From contig NZ_CP009518.1 of NCBI RefSeq assembly GCF_000970325.1, positions 62,001 to 126,000 of the forward strand: DNA of 64,000 nt, given 5' to 3'. A program made the translations under genes and the position numbers. Every line of letters begins with the position of its first letter. Position 1 is the first letter of the stretch. Of this stretch, positions 51,288-59,680 are shown one piece after another. The stretch is from Methanococcoides methylutens MM1 (GTDB lineage: Archaea; Halobacteriota; Methanosarcinia; Methanosarcinales; Methanosarcinaceae). Under the pieces are notes generated by a model. The model saw nothing but the letters and a program-made list of their open reading frames with translations, was not told the origin of the DNA and made no database searches.

Positions 51288-51968
51288 ATGACTGCAGATC
51301 GTATTGAAGAATATCTTGAAACGATACTCTCGCTTAGTAATAATGGCGAGCTTTCTGTTAAGAACAAGGATGTAGCCGATGAGCTTGGTGTATCTCAGGC
51401 GGCAGTTTCCGAAATGGTCCAGAAGCTCACAGATGAAGGGCTTATTGACCACCAGCCATATCATGGGATCCGGCTGACAAAGAACGGGCTCATGCAGGCA
51501 AGAAAACTGAGACGCAAGCATCATGTGATCGAGAAGTTCCTCTCGGAGGTTCTGGATATTGATCCCGAGGTATCTCACAATGAAGCCTGTGGGCTTGAAC
51601 ATGCAGTATCGGACATTGTTGTGGAAAGCATGTGCAGTTTTATGGGCAGTAATAATATCAACTGCAATCCGGTTGATGAGGATGAATGCTGCCTTTTCAG
51701 GGAGAATTATATTGCGTTGTCTGATCTTAAGGAAGGTGACAGCGGGACAGTTGTCATGATGACACTGCCTGAATCTTCCAAAGAGCGTCTTACATGCCTG
51801 GGCCTGATAGCCGGGGAAACTGTGGATATCAAGCGCAAGCAGAAGCAGGGATCCACATCCATCCTGACACGTGGCACCGAGATCGCCCTTGGAAACGAGA
51901 TCGCTAAGAAGATCTTTGTACGCCTGGGTGCAAGAAAGAGGTATCCGCGCGGAAGTGGTAGAAATTAA
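51288..51968 (+). CDS. DtxR/MntR-type metal-dependent regulator with C-terminal FeoA domain
   Basis: A 226-residue iron- or manganese-responsive repressor. An N-terminal winged helix (about 5-65, VADELGVSQAAVSEMVQKL) is followed by the metal-binding dimerisation domain (about 66-140, with LRRKHHVIEKFL, EACGLEHAVSD) and an SH3-like FeoA domain (about 150-220, LKEGDSGTVVMM and GLIAGETVDIKRK). It lies directly before and overlaps the possible start of feoB, so it probably controls ferrous iron uptake. Confidence 0.9.
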   Translation: MTADRIEEYLETILSLSNNGELSVKNKDVADELGVSQAAVSEMVQKLTDEGLIDHQPYHGIRLTKNGLMQARKLRRKHHVIEKFLSEVLDIDPEVSHNEACGLEHAVSDIVVESMCSFMGSNNINCNPVDEDECCLFRENYIALSDLKEGDSGTVVMMTLPESSKERLTCLGLIAGETVDIKRKQKQGSTSILTRGTEIALGNEIAKKIFVRLGARKRYPRGSGRN

Positions 51969-52017
51969 TCCAGATCGCGAAGTTGTTACCGAAAGGTCTG
52001 TTTCTTCTAAATATGAT

Positions 52018-53925
52018 ATGACGATTGCCTTTGTTGGCAATCCCAGTGTGGGAAAAAGTGCATTCTTCTCACGCCTTACCGGTATCGGTGTAGTGGTTGC
52101 GAATTACCCCGGTACAACAGTGGAACTGACACACGGTAGTATCAACGTTGATTCCAAGAAGATCGATGTCGTGGACCTGCCGGGAATATACTCTCTTGGT
52201 GCTTCCACTGAGGATGAGAAGGTCTCAAAAAGATATCTATTGAGGGAGTATCCTGACGTTATCATAAATGTCGTAGATGCCACCCGTCTTGAAAGGAACC
52301 TCTACCTTACGCTGCAGCTCCTTGAACTTGACATTCCCATGGTGGTGGCCCTGAATCAGATGGATGCTGCAAAAGAGATGGGCCTTGAACTTGATATTGA
52401 TAAACTTTCAGATTTCCTGGGCGTGCCTGTGATCCCCACAGTTGCCACCAAAGGCCTGGGGCTTGATGAGGTTGTTCTTTCAGCCCTTGGTGAGGAGCTT
52501 TCAACTGAGAACAGACGTAAGGTACATTATGATAATCACATCCTTCGTGCCATAGGGAGACTGGATGAGGATTTTCCTGAGATCAGCTATGGGATCAAGG
52601 TCAGGGCTCTGGAGAGGGATGAAGAGTTCGTTAAACTGAGCTGCCGTCCCCATGATGCAGACCTTTTGCTTGCCACATCCGAATCCATTACCGAAGAGAT
52701 CGAAAAGGCTCACGAGATGCAGATCTCAGATACCATTGCACGCGACCTGTACGGTGAAGCAGGATATATCGTTGACAGGGTGACTACCCAGGTCGAACGC
52801 AAGGCCACCCTCAAAGACAAGATCGATTCCCTTCTGACCTCTGAGTATGTAGGGATCGCAGGTCTTGTTTCTGCTCTTCTTATCACATTTTTCATTGTTT
52901 TTTCACTTGGAGGTTTCCTTGAAGAGGGTATTGTTTCCCTGTTTGAGACCTACCTCATTTTCCCTGTGGAGGGGATGCTTGCAGATTCATCTCCGATCTT
53001 CAGGAACGTGGTGATCTATTCCCTCCTGGGAATTGAGGCCGGTTTCGCGATTGCGATACCGTATATCGCGGTGTTCTATGTGATCCTCTCATTGTTTGAG
53101 GATTCAGGATACCTGACAAGGGCATCCTTCCTTCTGGACAACTGGACTCACAAAGTCGGTCTTCACGGAAGGGCAATAATCCCTCTGGTCCTTGGTCTGG
53201 GGTGCAATGTGCCTGCGATCATGTCTACCAGGGCACTTAACACCCTGCGTGAGAGAAGGATCGCGTCAATATTGATCGCACTTACTCCATGTTCTGCAAG
53301 GACTGTGATCATCCTGGGACTTGTGGGAACCTTTGTGGGTTACTGGGCTGCGATCTCCATCTATGTACTTGAACTTGTGGTCATCTTTGGAACAGGATGG
53401 GTCCTTGGAAAAGGGCTGCCTGGTGAGAAGACAGGTCTGATAATGGAGATGGCACCATTGCGCAGACCTGACCGTAAGGCTACCTTGCAGAAGACCTGGT
53501 TGCGTGTGCGTGAGTTTGTTTATGTGGCATTCCCGTTGCTTGTGGCAGGCAGTGCGCTGCTTGGACTGCTTGACGCAGTGGGTGTGCTGGATGTCTTTGA
53601 GAACGCTGTTGAGCCGGTGTCAGTGGGTCTGTTCGGCTTGCCTGCATTTGCAGCAACTGCCCTTATCTTTGGTATACTACGTAAGGAAATGGCATTGCAG
53701 ATCCTGGCGGTGCTTGCCGGTACTGCGAACTTTGCCCAGGTGCTGACTCCGATACAGATGTACTCCTTTGCGGTCATCACAACAATATATGTTCCATGTG
53801 TTGCAACCATTGCAATACTAAAACATGAGCTTGGCTGGAAGGATACTGCACTGATATCCATGTTCACAATTTGTCTGGCGCTGCTGGCAGGTTTCCTGAT
53901 CAATGTGGCAGGTATGATGCTCTGA
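52018..53925 (+). CDS. feoB: Ferrous iron transporter FeoB
   Basis: A GTPase-coupled Fe(II) permease of about 635 residues. The N-terminal G domain has GNPSVGKSAFFSRL (G1), DLPGIYSLG (G3) and NQMDAAKEM (G4). The C-terminal part has two Gate regions with about eight TM helices and the conserved Cys in GLGCNVPAIM and LTPCSARTVI. ATG 52018 begins at the conserved core. A GTG at 51955, overlapping the regulator stop by 14 bases, would add 21 residues. The open frame reaches 51871. It forms an operon with the DtxR-FeoA gene. Confidence 0.95.
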   Translation: MTIAFVGNPSVGKSAFFSRLTGIGVVVANYPGTTVELTHGSINVDSKKIDVVDLPGIYSLGASTEDEKVSKRYLLREYPDVIINVVDATRLERNLYLTLQLLELDIPMVVALNQMDAAKEMGLELDIDKLSDFLGVPVIPTVATKGLGLDEVVLSALGEELSTENRRKVHYDNHILRAIGRLDEDFPEISYGIKVRALERDEEFVKLSCRPHDADLLLATSESITEEIEKAHEMQISDTIARDLYGEAGYIVDRVTTQVERKATLKDKIDSLLTSEYVGIAGLVSALLITFFIVFSLGGFLEEGIVSLFETYLIFPVEGMLADSSPIFRNVVIYSLLGIEAGFAIAIPYIAVFYVILSLFEDSGYLTRASFLLDNWTHKVGLHGRAIIPLVLGLGCNVPAIMSTRALNTLRERRIASILIALTPCSARTVIILGLVGTFVGYWAAISIYVLELVVIFGTGWVLGKGLPGEKTGLIMEMAPLRRPDRKATLQKTWLRVREFVYVAFPLLVAGSALLGLLDAVGVLDVFENAVEPVSVGLFGLPAFAATALIFGILRKEMALQILAVLAGTANFAQVLTPIQMYSFAVITTIYVPCVATIAILKHELGWKDTALISMFTICLALLAGFLINVAGMML

Positions 53926-54002
53926 AAAGGATCATTTTGCTTAAAATATCCTCAATGACCTATTTCGGCAGCTTTTAATAGTACTAAATTAACAGTGTTA
54001 TA

Positions 54003-54224
54003 ATGACTCGTATCACAAATGTGCCGCAAAAGAATAGTATAAGTGCTCTGATCGATATCTTCGAAATGAGTAACATGCGCGAGCCTTTCCTTGATGAGGT
54101 CGGCAGCATGCTCGAGGTAATGGGCACCCATGGTTCAATCACAGAAGGTGCTGTGGCCTATGAGGACGAGGAGATCTATCACGTTCATACGATGAGCATT
54201 ATCTCTCCTGAGAAAAAGAAGTGA
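54003..54224 (+). CDS. Small conserved protein of unknown function
   Basis: A 73-residue acidic protein (ALIDIFEMSNMREPFLDEVGSML) with a His-containing end (YHVHTMSII). It has no signal or TM segment. TTTTAATAG lies about 30 bases before the ATG and no Shine-Dalgarno is seen, consistent with a leaderless mRNA. No family name was recognised; the lack of a neighbour in the same orientation gives no clue to function. Confidence 0.55.
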   Translation: MTRITNVPQKNSISALIDIFEMSNMREPFLDEVGSMLEVMGTHGSITEGAVAYEDEEIYHVHTMSIISPEKKK

Positions 54225-54269
54225 GCTCTCATTTTGTTAACAATGGTTTTGTTGACAGTGATCTGAGCT

Positions 54270-55055
54270 TTAAAGGCTCAGGTTCAAAAGTTTTTCAATT
54301 TCTGTATTGATCTCACGGGTGGAACCCCTGTAGAAATTGTGGTCCCTTATTACGTTGCCTTCCATGGTCAACCCGTCAATATGGCCGTACCAGTAGATGA
54401 CCATTCCAGTACCATAGTCCCTCTGGTAGTACTGGAACTGTTTCTTCAGGTAATGTGCATGTTCTCTTTCATCCCCGAACATTGCCTTGCTCTCTATCCA
54501 CAGGATCTCAACATCATCAACGTATATTGGCTTGTCCAGCAGGAAATCCGGGGTCTTCTGCATTCCCATATCCCTGAGGTCCTCTTCGGTGCTGAACTCA
54601 AGTTCCTTATACAAAAGCCATTTCTCAATGATCTCCTCTCCCATCTGGCCCCTGACGGATTGTGCCTTGTGAGCTTCTGGTGAAAAGAAATGATCTTCAT
54701 TTATGGCTTCTGTGATCTCTCTTGCAAGGCGCCTGTCTTCCAGCGAATCGAGATGTTTCAGGACATACTTTTTGGAGTATCCAAGCTCCTTGATGATGAC
54801 CGATGCCATGAGTGTGGCTGGAACCTCGTTGTTCTTTGCCAGTACAACGATGCTCACGCCTTTGTTCCAGAGGTAGAGGTAGTTCCTGCTCTTGCTCTGG
54901 AGGCTGTGCATCTTCCTCTTGACCTTTGAGACTATCTTCTGGTTGAGTATTGCAGCAATAACTCCTGCGGGTTCGTTGAACTTTATTGCCAGGTCCTCGA
55001 TGTTCCCCGGGTCGTTCACACTTTCATATATCCGGAGATAGGTATTTTTATCCAT
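54270..55055 (-). CDS. TPD-motif nuclease-like protein (CDIN1/C15orf41 relative)
   Basis: A 261-residue protein with N-terminal helix-turn-helix-like segments (about 10-110) and a C-terminal restriction-endonuclease-like domain. Its hallmark is QKTPDFLLDKPIYV, the TPD motif, and ILWIESKAMFGDE; together these give the PD...ExK metal site. The human relative C15orf41 (CDIN1) is linked to congenital dyserythropoietic anaemia. It overlaps the glycosylase gene upstream by 8 bases, suggesting a shared DNA-repair role. Confidence 0.8.
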   Translation of the reverse strand: MDKNTYLRIYESVNDPGNIEDLAIKFNEPAGVIAAILNQKIVSKVKRKMHSLQSKSRNYLYLWNKGVSIVVLAKNNEVPATLMASVIIKELGYSKKYVLKHLDSLEDRRLAREITEAINEDHFFSPEAHKAQSVRGQMGEEIIEKWLLYKELEFSTEEDLRDMGMQKTPDFLLDKPIYVDDVEILWIESKAMFGDEREHAHYLKKQFQYYQRDYGTGMVIYWYGHIDGLTMEGNVIRDHNFYRGSTREINTEIEKLLNLSL

Positions 55056-55692
55056 TATTCACCTCTTTTTCCCTGAACCTGTGTACGAGGGTACAATCCT
55101 CGCATTGTTTCTTTCCACAGTAATTCTTTGCATACTCGACTATCAAAGCATGGTATTCCTTGTAGAGTGGCACATCTGAAGGAAGTCCTGCTTCGAAAAG
55201 ACTTTGAAGTTGCATGTAATTGCCTTCAATTCCGATGCATTTCATGATGCGTGTTGTGTAAGCATCGATCACGAACTTTGGCTTATCTGCTGCATATAGG
55301 ACAATACTGTCTGCAGTTTCGTTTCCCACTCCTTTGAGGGAGAGCATAATTTTCCTAAGTTCGTCTGTAGGTAAACTGAAGATGTTGTCCATCCCTTCTG
55401 TGGCAAAGAATCCTGCAATATCCTGAAGGCGCCTTGCTTTTTGGCGGTAGAAACCACAGCATCTGACAAGCTCTTCTATTTGCTCCACATCTGCATCTGC
55501 CAGTTTTTCAGGCTCCATCAGATCGGACATTTTGAGAGCTTCTATGGCCTTCTCAACATTTGTCCACTTCGTCTGTTGTGTCAGTATAGTACCGACCACT
55601 ACCTCAAAAGGGGTGTCAGCGGGCCACCAATGCAGGTGTCCGATCTTTCCGAGAAGTGTCTCGTAGATCTCACTGACAAGTTCGTTTTGCAT
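55048..55692 (-). CDS. Endonuclease III-like DNA glycosylase (COG2231, possibly 3-methyladenine)
   Basis: A 214-residue HhH-GPD glycosylase. WWPADTPFEVVVGTILTQQT matches the COG2231 branch, and the helix-hairpin-helix is LSLKGVGNETADSI with the catalytic Asp in FVIDAYTTR. The Lys of true endonuclease III is replaced by Glu, so it is probably a monofunctional glycosylase without lyase. The C-terminal CGKKQCEDC ligates a 4Fe-4S cluster. It is the first gene of the operon with the TPD nuclease, which could process the abasic site. Confidence 0.88.
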   Translation of the reverse strand: MQNELVSEIYETLLGKIGHLHWWPADTPFEVVVGTILTQQTKWTNVEKAIEALKMSDLMEPEKLADADVEQIEELVRCCGFYRQKARRLQDIAGFFATEGMDNIFSLPTDELRKIMLSLKGVGNETADSIVLYAADKPKFVIDAYTTRIMKCIGIEGNYMQLQSLFEAGLPSDVPLYKEYHALIVEYAKNYCGKKQCEDCTLVHRFREKEVNNG

Positions 55693-55826
55693 CTGCCTTA
55701 GAAACTGTTTTCCTATTATATAAGATGGGCGTTAAACTAAAAATATTATAAAATAGTCAAAAAAAGAAGAGTTTGTAAGAATTTCCGATGAAAGTGACTG
55801 TAATAGTTCGAAGATTTCCGGAACTT

Positions 55827-56369
55827 TTAGTTCCAGAACTCCTTCTCATAATCCTCGGGCAGGTCATCAAGGCTCATCATTTTGTCAAGCTTGTTCTTAG
55901 ATGCACTATCCTTTTGCTCAGGGATGTCGGATCTATCCTCAGTAATAACCTCGGTTTCCTGTTCTGCTACAGTAGCTTCATGTGAGTGGATCACCGTTGT
56001 ATTTTCGGTCTCCATCACGATTTCTTCCTGGATCTCAGGCTTGAGGATAATAGTTTCTTCCTTTTGGATGATTGGCTCTGGTCTTACCGGCTCGCTTTTG
56101 GCAATGATATCTGGCTGCCTGTCTTCCCTTTCAACGATCCTTTCCGGAGCTGAAGCTGGAGATGGTGCTGGTTTATACCCAAGACGCATGCGGGTCTCTT
56201 CGGCATAGTTGTCGAATACTACATCTGACATGTTGCCTTGCTTGTGAGTTGAACGGTATCCTATGGTACAGTTCTCCTCTCCTGTCCTCCAATCAACATG
56301 GAAGAGGTGGCATTCCTTTCCCTTGCATTGTAATTCTTTGTCCAGTGGGCATCTTTCGGGTAAAACCAT
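55827..56369 (-). CDS. Cys-rich protein with long acidic tail
   Basis: A 180-residue protein. A compact N-terminus (about 1-65) holds four Cys and two His (CPLDKELQCKGKECHLFHV, then ENCTIGY), likely a zinc or Fe-S site. Residues 70-180 are Glu/Pro-rich and low in complexity, ending DLPEDYEKEFWN. The tail looks disordered and could be a tether or protein-binding segment. The family is not recognised; it lies 26 bases downstream of prs on the same strand and may share its transcript. Confidence 0.68.
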   Translation of the reverse strand: MVLPERCPLDKELQCKGKECHLFHVDWRTGEENCTIGYRSTHKQGNMSDVVFDNYAEETRMRLGYKPAPSPASAPERIVEREDRQPDIIAKSEPVRPEPIIQKEETIILKPEIQEEIVMETENTTVIHSHEATVAEQETEVITEDRSDIPEQKDSASKNKLDKMMSLDDLPEDYEKEFWN

Positions 56370-56395
56370 TTAAACCACTCCGGGTTGTTATCTTT

Positions 56396-57244
56396 TTAAA
56401 GCTTTTTCAGGAAATCTGCAATAAGAGGTGCAACACTGATGTGACTCTGTGCTTTCTCCAGTGTGTCAGTGGCAATGACCTCATGGACACCTGCATTGTA
56501 AAGTCTCAGGACACCGTTTTTGGTAAGTACCGGGTGGACGCATGCTATATAAACGTCCTTTGCACCCTGGCTGCGTAACAGTTTGATGGACTCTGCCATG
56601 GTACCGCCGGTTGCGATCATGTCATCAATGAGTATGATCTCCCTGCCGGTCACATCGATGTTCTTTGTCTTGATAGTGACAGTGTCCCCGGAAAGCCTTG
56701 TCTTCTCGAGATAATCGTACTCGATACCAACATCTGCAGAGGCACTCTCTGCAAGCGCGATTGCTCCGGCGTCAGGGGATATGATCAGTGGGTTATCAAG
56801 GTTGAGTGACCTGATGTAGTTGCCCAGAAGGTGGGATGCATCAAGATCGAAGGAATCTGCACTGAAGTGCTCAAGGATACTCTTTTCGTGAATATTGATG
56901 GTGATTACCCTGTCCGCCTTGATAGTGCGGGCAATGGCACGTGCACTGATGGCCTCTCCGGATTTGAAGATCTTGTCCTGTCTTGCGTAGCCCATGTAAG
57001 GTATGACCACGGTGATGGTGGGTGCATCCTCACATGCGTCTATCAGCTGTAAAAGTGAGACAAGGTCAGAGTCAGTTGGTGTGCTCTGGATGATGGTCAC
57101 ATCATCGGTTATGTCTTCAATTACTCTTGTGTAAACCTCTCCATCGGGGAATCGGTTGAACTCGCAAAGGGATGGCTCCATATCTAGTTCTCTTGCAACA
57201 CGTGAAGCGAGCAACTGTGATGCAGGTCCTGCTATGATTTTCAA
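56396..57244 (-). CDS. prs: Ribose-phosphate pyrophosphokinase
   Basis: Prs makes PRPP from ribose-5-phosphate and ATP, for purine, pyrimidine, histidine and tryptophan synthesis. The 282-residue protein has the ATP region FPDGEVYTRV, PYMGYARQDK, and the PRPP loop REIILIDDMIATGGTMAES. The length is that of the archaeal class III type, slightly shorter than bacterial Prs. GAGAGGT lies about 11 bases before the ATG. Confidence 0.95.
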   Translation of the reverse strand: MKIIAGPASQLLASRVARELDMEPSLCEFNRFPDGEVYTRVIEDITDDVTIIQSTPTDSDLVSLLQLIDACEDAPTITVVIPYMGYARQDKIFKSGEAISARAIARTIKADRVITINIHEKSILEHFSADSFDLDASHLLGNYIRSLNLDNPLIISPDAGAIALAESASADVGIEYDYLEKTRLSGDTVTIKTKNIDVTGREIILIDDMIATGGTMAESIKLLRSQGAKDVYIACVHPVLTKNGVLRLYNAGVHEVIATDTLEKAQSHISVAPLIADFLKKL

Positions 57245-57330
57245 AGAATTACCTCTCCAATGTAATTTTTTTATTAGTGATCAACTGTTATGAACAATAA
57301 TTCCCCTCTATTACATTGAACCATTAAAAG

Positions 57331-57810
57331 TCATTGGTTTGTCAGTTGTTCCTTAACTTTCTTTACAACATGGATATCTTTGATAGCAGTGGAAGGATAA
57401 TTTCCGGTGTCATCCTTCTCAGCGGATTTTACCATGTCCCATATCGTAAGCAGTGCCACGGAAACTCCTGTGAGGGCTTCCATCTCAACCCCGGTCTTTC
57501 CCACAGACCTGACCTCGACGCTGGCAGTCACGTCAGTATCCCCTACTTCGAACTCCACATCCACCGAAGTTATCGGTATCTGGTGGCACATGGGTATCAT
57601 CTCAGGTACCCTCTTGACCGCTAATATGGCAGCGGTCCTTGCAGTTGCAAGGACATTTCCCTTTTTGACGTTTCCGCCTCTGATACTTTCGATGGTCGGT
57701 CCTGTAAGGCTTATACTTCCGGAAGCTGTAGCACGCCTGCTCACAATATCCTTGTTACTGATATCGACCATGTACGCACGGTCATCCTTTATGTGACTGA
57801 ATTCCTGCAT
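57331..57810 (-). CDS. moaC: Cyclic pyranopterin monophosphate synthase MoaC
   Basis: MoaC forms cyclic pyranopterin monophosphate in molybdopterin synthesis. The 159-residue protein has MVDISNKDIVSRRATASG, then NVLATARTAAILAVKRV, PMCHQIPITSVDV and the C-terminal GKTGVEMEALTGVSVALL plus TIWDMVKSAEKD. Methanogens need the cofactor for formylmethanofuran dehydrogenase. It is the last gene of an operon after nnr and a small gene, 17 bases downstream of the latter. Confidence 0.95.
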   Translation of the reverse strand: MQEFSHIKDDRAYMVDISNKDIVSRRATASGSISLTGPTIESIRGGNVKKGNVLATARTAAILAVKRVPEMIPMCHQIPITSVDVEFEVGDTDVTASVEVRSVGKTGVEMEALTGVSVALLTIWDMVKSAEKDDTGNYPSTAIKDIHVVKKVKEQLTNQ

Positions 57811-57827
57811 CTGATAATTCTCTCCGC

Positions 57828-58016
57828 TTAGTCGATACGCACCTGTTTTCTCTGCTCGTAGTCCTCGACAGTGTCTGCGACTTTTGACAGAAGGTCCCTG
57901 GCCTCGGCAATAGAGAGTTTTATGATCTCTTCATCCTCGCCATGGCTGATAACTATGCGTACCCTGTTCCTTTCAATATCTACTACTATATTTCTGCTTG
58001 TATCCATTTTAACCAC
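57828..58016 (-). CDS. Small conserved protein in the nnr-moaC operon
   Basis: A 62-residue acidic/basic protein: DTSRNIVVDIERNRVRIVIS, then EEIIKLSIAEARDLLSKVADTVEDY and the end EQRKQVRID. The pattern, three beta strands then one helix, suggests a small alpha/beta fold, perhaps a subunit or regulator. It lies 5 bases after nnr and 17 before moaC, so translation is coupled. No name was recognised. Confidence 0.65.
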   Translation of the reverse strand: MVKMDTSRNIVVDIERNRVRIVISHGEDEEIIKLSIAEARDLLSKVADTVEDYEQRKQVRID

Positions 58017-58021
58017 TCCCT

Positions 58022-59467
58022 TTATTTCATCACATCTGTGATCCTGTCTATAACATCGGTTGCAAGAAGGCCATAACCCCTTTCCTCAAAGGCAAGGTCC
58101 CCTGCTGCACCATTGATGAATGCTGCACAACATGCCGCCTCCACTGGAGAGGCTATTGCAAAAAGTGCTCCTGTGACCCCTGCAAGTACATCACCGGTAC
58201 CTCCAACCGTCATGCCGGGATTACCTGTGACATTGATAGCAACCCTTTCCCCATTGCTGATGGTATCTTCTTTTCCCTTAAGGAGTATGATCAGGTGATT
58301 ACTGCTGGCAAACGCTTTCACATCATCGGCACTTTCTCCTCCAAGTGCTCTGAACTCTCCTGAATGTGGTGTGATTATCATCTCAGTTCCTTCAGGGATA
58401 GGCAGTTCTATGCCGTAGAGTCCGTCGGCATCCACGACCACCTTTTTACAGAGGGGTATGATCTCTGACACCGCTTTCTTAGTTCTTCCATCTCTTCCGA
58501 GTCCCATTCCGATCACAACAACATCGTGTGATCCAATAAGTTTGGTGATCGTCTCGATATCCTCTTCGCAAAGGACATCTGATGAAAGTGGTCTTACTAT
58601 TATATCAGGTGAATATGCTGCGATCGTCCCTGCAACACTGGCAGGGGCAGCGACTGTGACAATATCTGCACCGGTGCGTAATGCTGCCATGGCTGCAAGT
58701 GCCGGTGCACCCGAATATGGTCCCCCGCCTATGATCAGTATCCTTCCGGACTGGCCCTTATGGCTGTCCGCACGTCGTCTTTGAAGCACCTTAAGGTCGC
58801 CGGAGCCAACATACTTTTCAGCATCTGAACACACACCGATGTTCACGACCTTTACTTCGGACGTATATTTGCTGGCAAGCGGGGTGGTAAGCCCGTTTTT
58901 CATCGCGTGAAAAGTGAGGGTTATGTCCGCTTTCACCGCTTTGTCAACATCCCCTCCGTCGGGATCGAACCCGGATGGCACATCAACAGCAATTACAGGC
59001 TTGCCTGAACCATTGATCATGTCTATGATCGTGGACTCGGGTTCCCTAATTTTTCCACTGATCCCGGTCCCAAGCAGGGCATCTATGATCACGTCGGAGT
59101 CATCTATCCATCCTGTATCCTTAAGGTGCGATGCATCGGTGACCTCGATCAGTCCTTCGATGGTGCAATGTCCAAGGAGGTTGAAGTTGTGTTTTGCATC
59201 ATCGGTCCTTATCCGGGATGCCTGACCTACAATTGCGATGTATACTTTTATATCCGGGTCTGATGAGAGGTGTCTTGCAGCAACGAAGGCATCTCCTCCG
59301 TTGTTTCCCCGTCCTGCAATGAAGACCGCTTTGCCGGTTCCGATACGTTCCTTTACTTCACGTGCAATGGCAGCTCCTGCGTTCTCCATCAGTTGCAGTC
59401 CTTTGAGACCCAGGTATTCGCAGTTCGCATCGATCGCCCGCATTCGCGAAGATGTTATCGACTTCAT
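58022..59467 (-). CDS. nnr: Bifunctional NAD(P)HX epimerase / ADP-dependent dehydratase
   Basis: Nnr repairs hydrated NAD(P)H: the N-terminal epimerase (about 1-220, with AGAAIAREV and GRGNNGGDAFVAARHL) interconverts R and S forms, and the C-terminal ribokinase-fold dehydratase (about 230-481, with GPYSGAPALAAMAALRTGAD and MTVGGTGDVLAGVTGAL) restores NAD(P)H with ADP. Both halves look complete. GAGGGA lies before the ATG. It is the first gene of an operon with the 62-residue gene and moaC. Confidence 0.95.
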   Translation of the reverse strand: MKSITSSRMRAIDANCEYLGLKGLQLMENAGAAIAREVKERIGTGKAVFIAGRGNNGGDAFVAARHLSSDPDIKVYIAIVGQASRIRTDDAKHNFNLLGHCTIEGLIEVTDASHLKDTGWIDDSDVIIDALLGTGISGKIREPESTIIDMINGSGKPVIAVDVPSGFDPDGGDVDKAVKADITLTFHAMKNGLTTPLASKYTSEVKVVNIGVCSDAEKYVGSGDLKVLQRRRADSHKGQSGRILIIGGGPYSGAPALAAMAALRTGADIVTVAAPASVAGTIAAYSPDIIVRPLSSDVLCEEDIETITKLIGSHDVVVIGMGLGRDGRTKKAVSEIIPLCKKVVVDADGLYGIELPIPEGTEMIITPHSGEFRALGGESADDVKAFASSNHLIILLKGKEDTISNGERVAINVTGNPGMTVGGTGDVLAGVTGALFAIASPVEAACCAAFINGAAGDLAFEERGYGLLATDVIDRITDVMK

Positions 59468-59625
59468 GTTCCCTCAGTTATCCATTTGTTTGCATTATAT
59501 TTAGATGTATCAATAATGTTGTATGTTGCTGCTGGATGGTATGACTGGCATTTTGATCTTGACCTTTAATCGCCTCTTGTCTCACCGAAAGAACCTTAAT
59601 ACTGGATAAAGAATTATAGCTTATC

Positions 59626-59641
59626 AGGAGGTATTGTAATA
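59626..59641 (+). promoter_or_regulatory. Strong ribosome site with no canonical start in frame
   Basis: AGGAGGT (59626-59632) is followed 6 bases later by ATA (59639-59641), in frame with the DHH gene. No ATG, GTG or TTG lies in frame within 14 codons until TTG at 59681. See the related finding. Confidence 0.5.
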
Positions 59642-59680
59642 CCCGCTTTAAAAGAAACGGATCCTCAGGTCAGGAAATGG

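Noticed and set aside
51901-52020. Frameshift between the FeoA domain and feoB
   Set aside because: Both products are complete: the FeoA domain ends normally and FeoB has a full G domain, so simple gene overlap explains the sequence.
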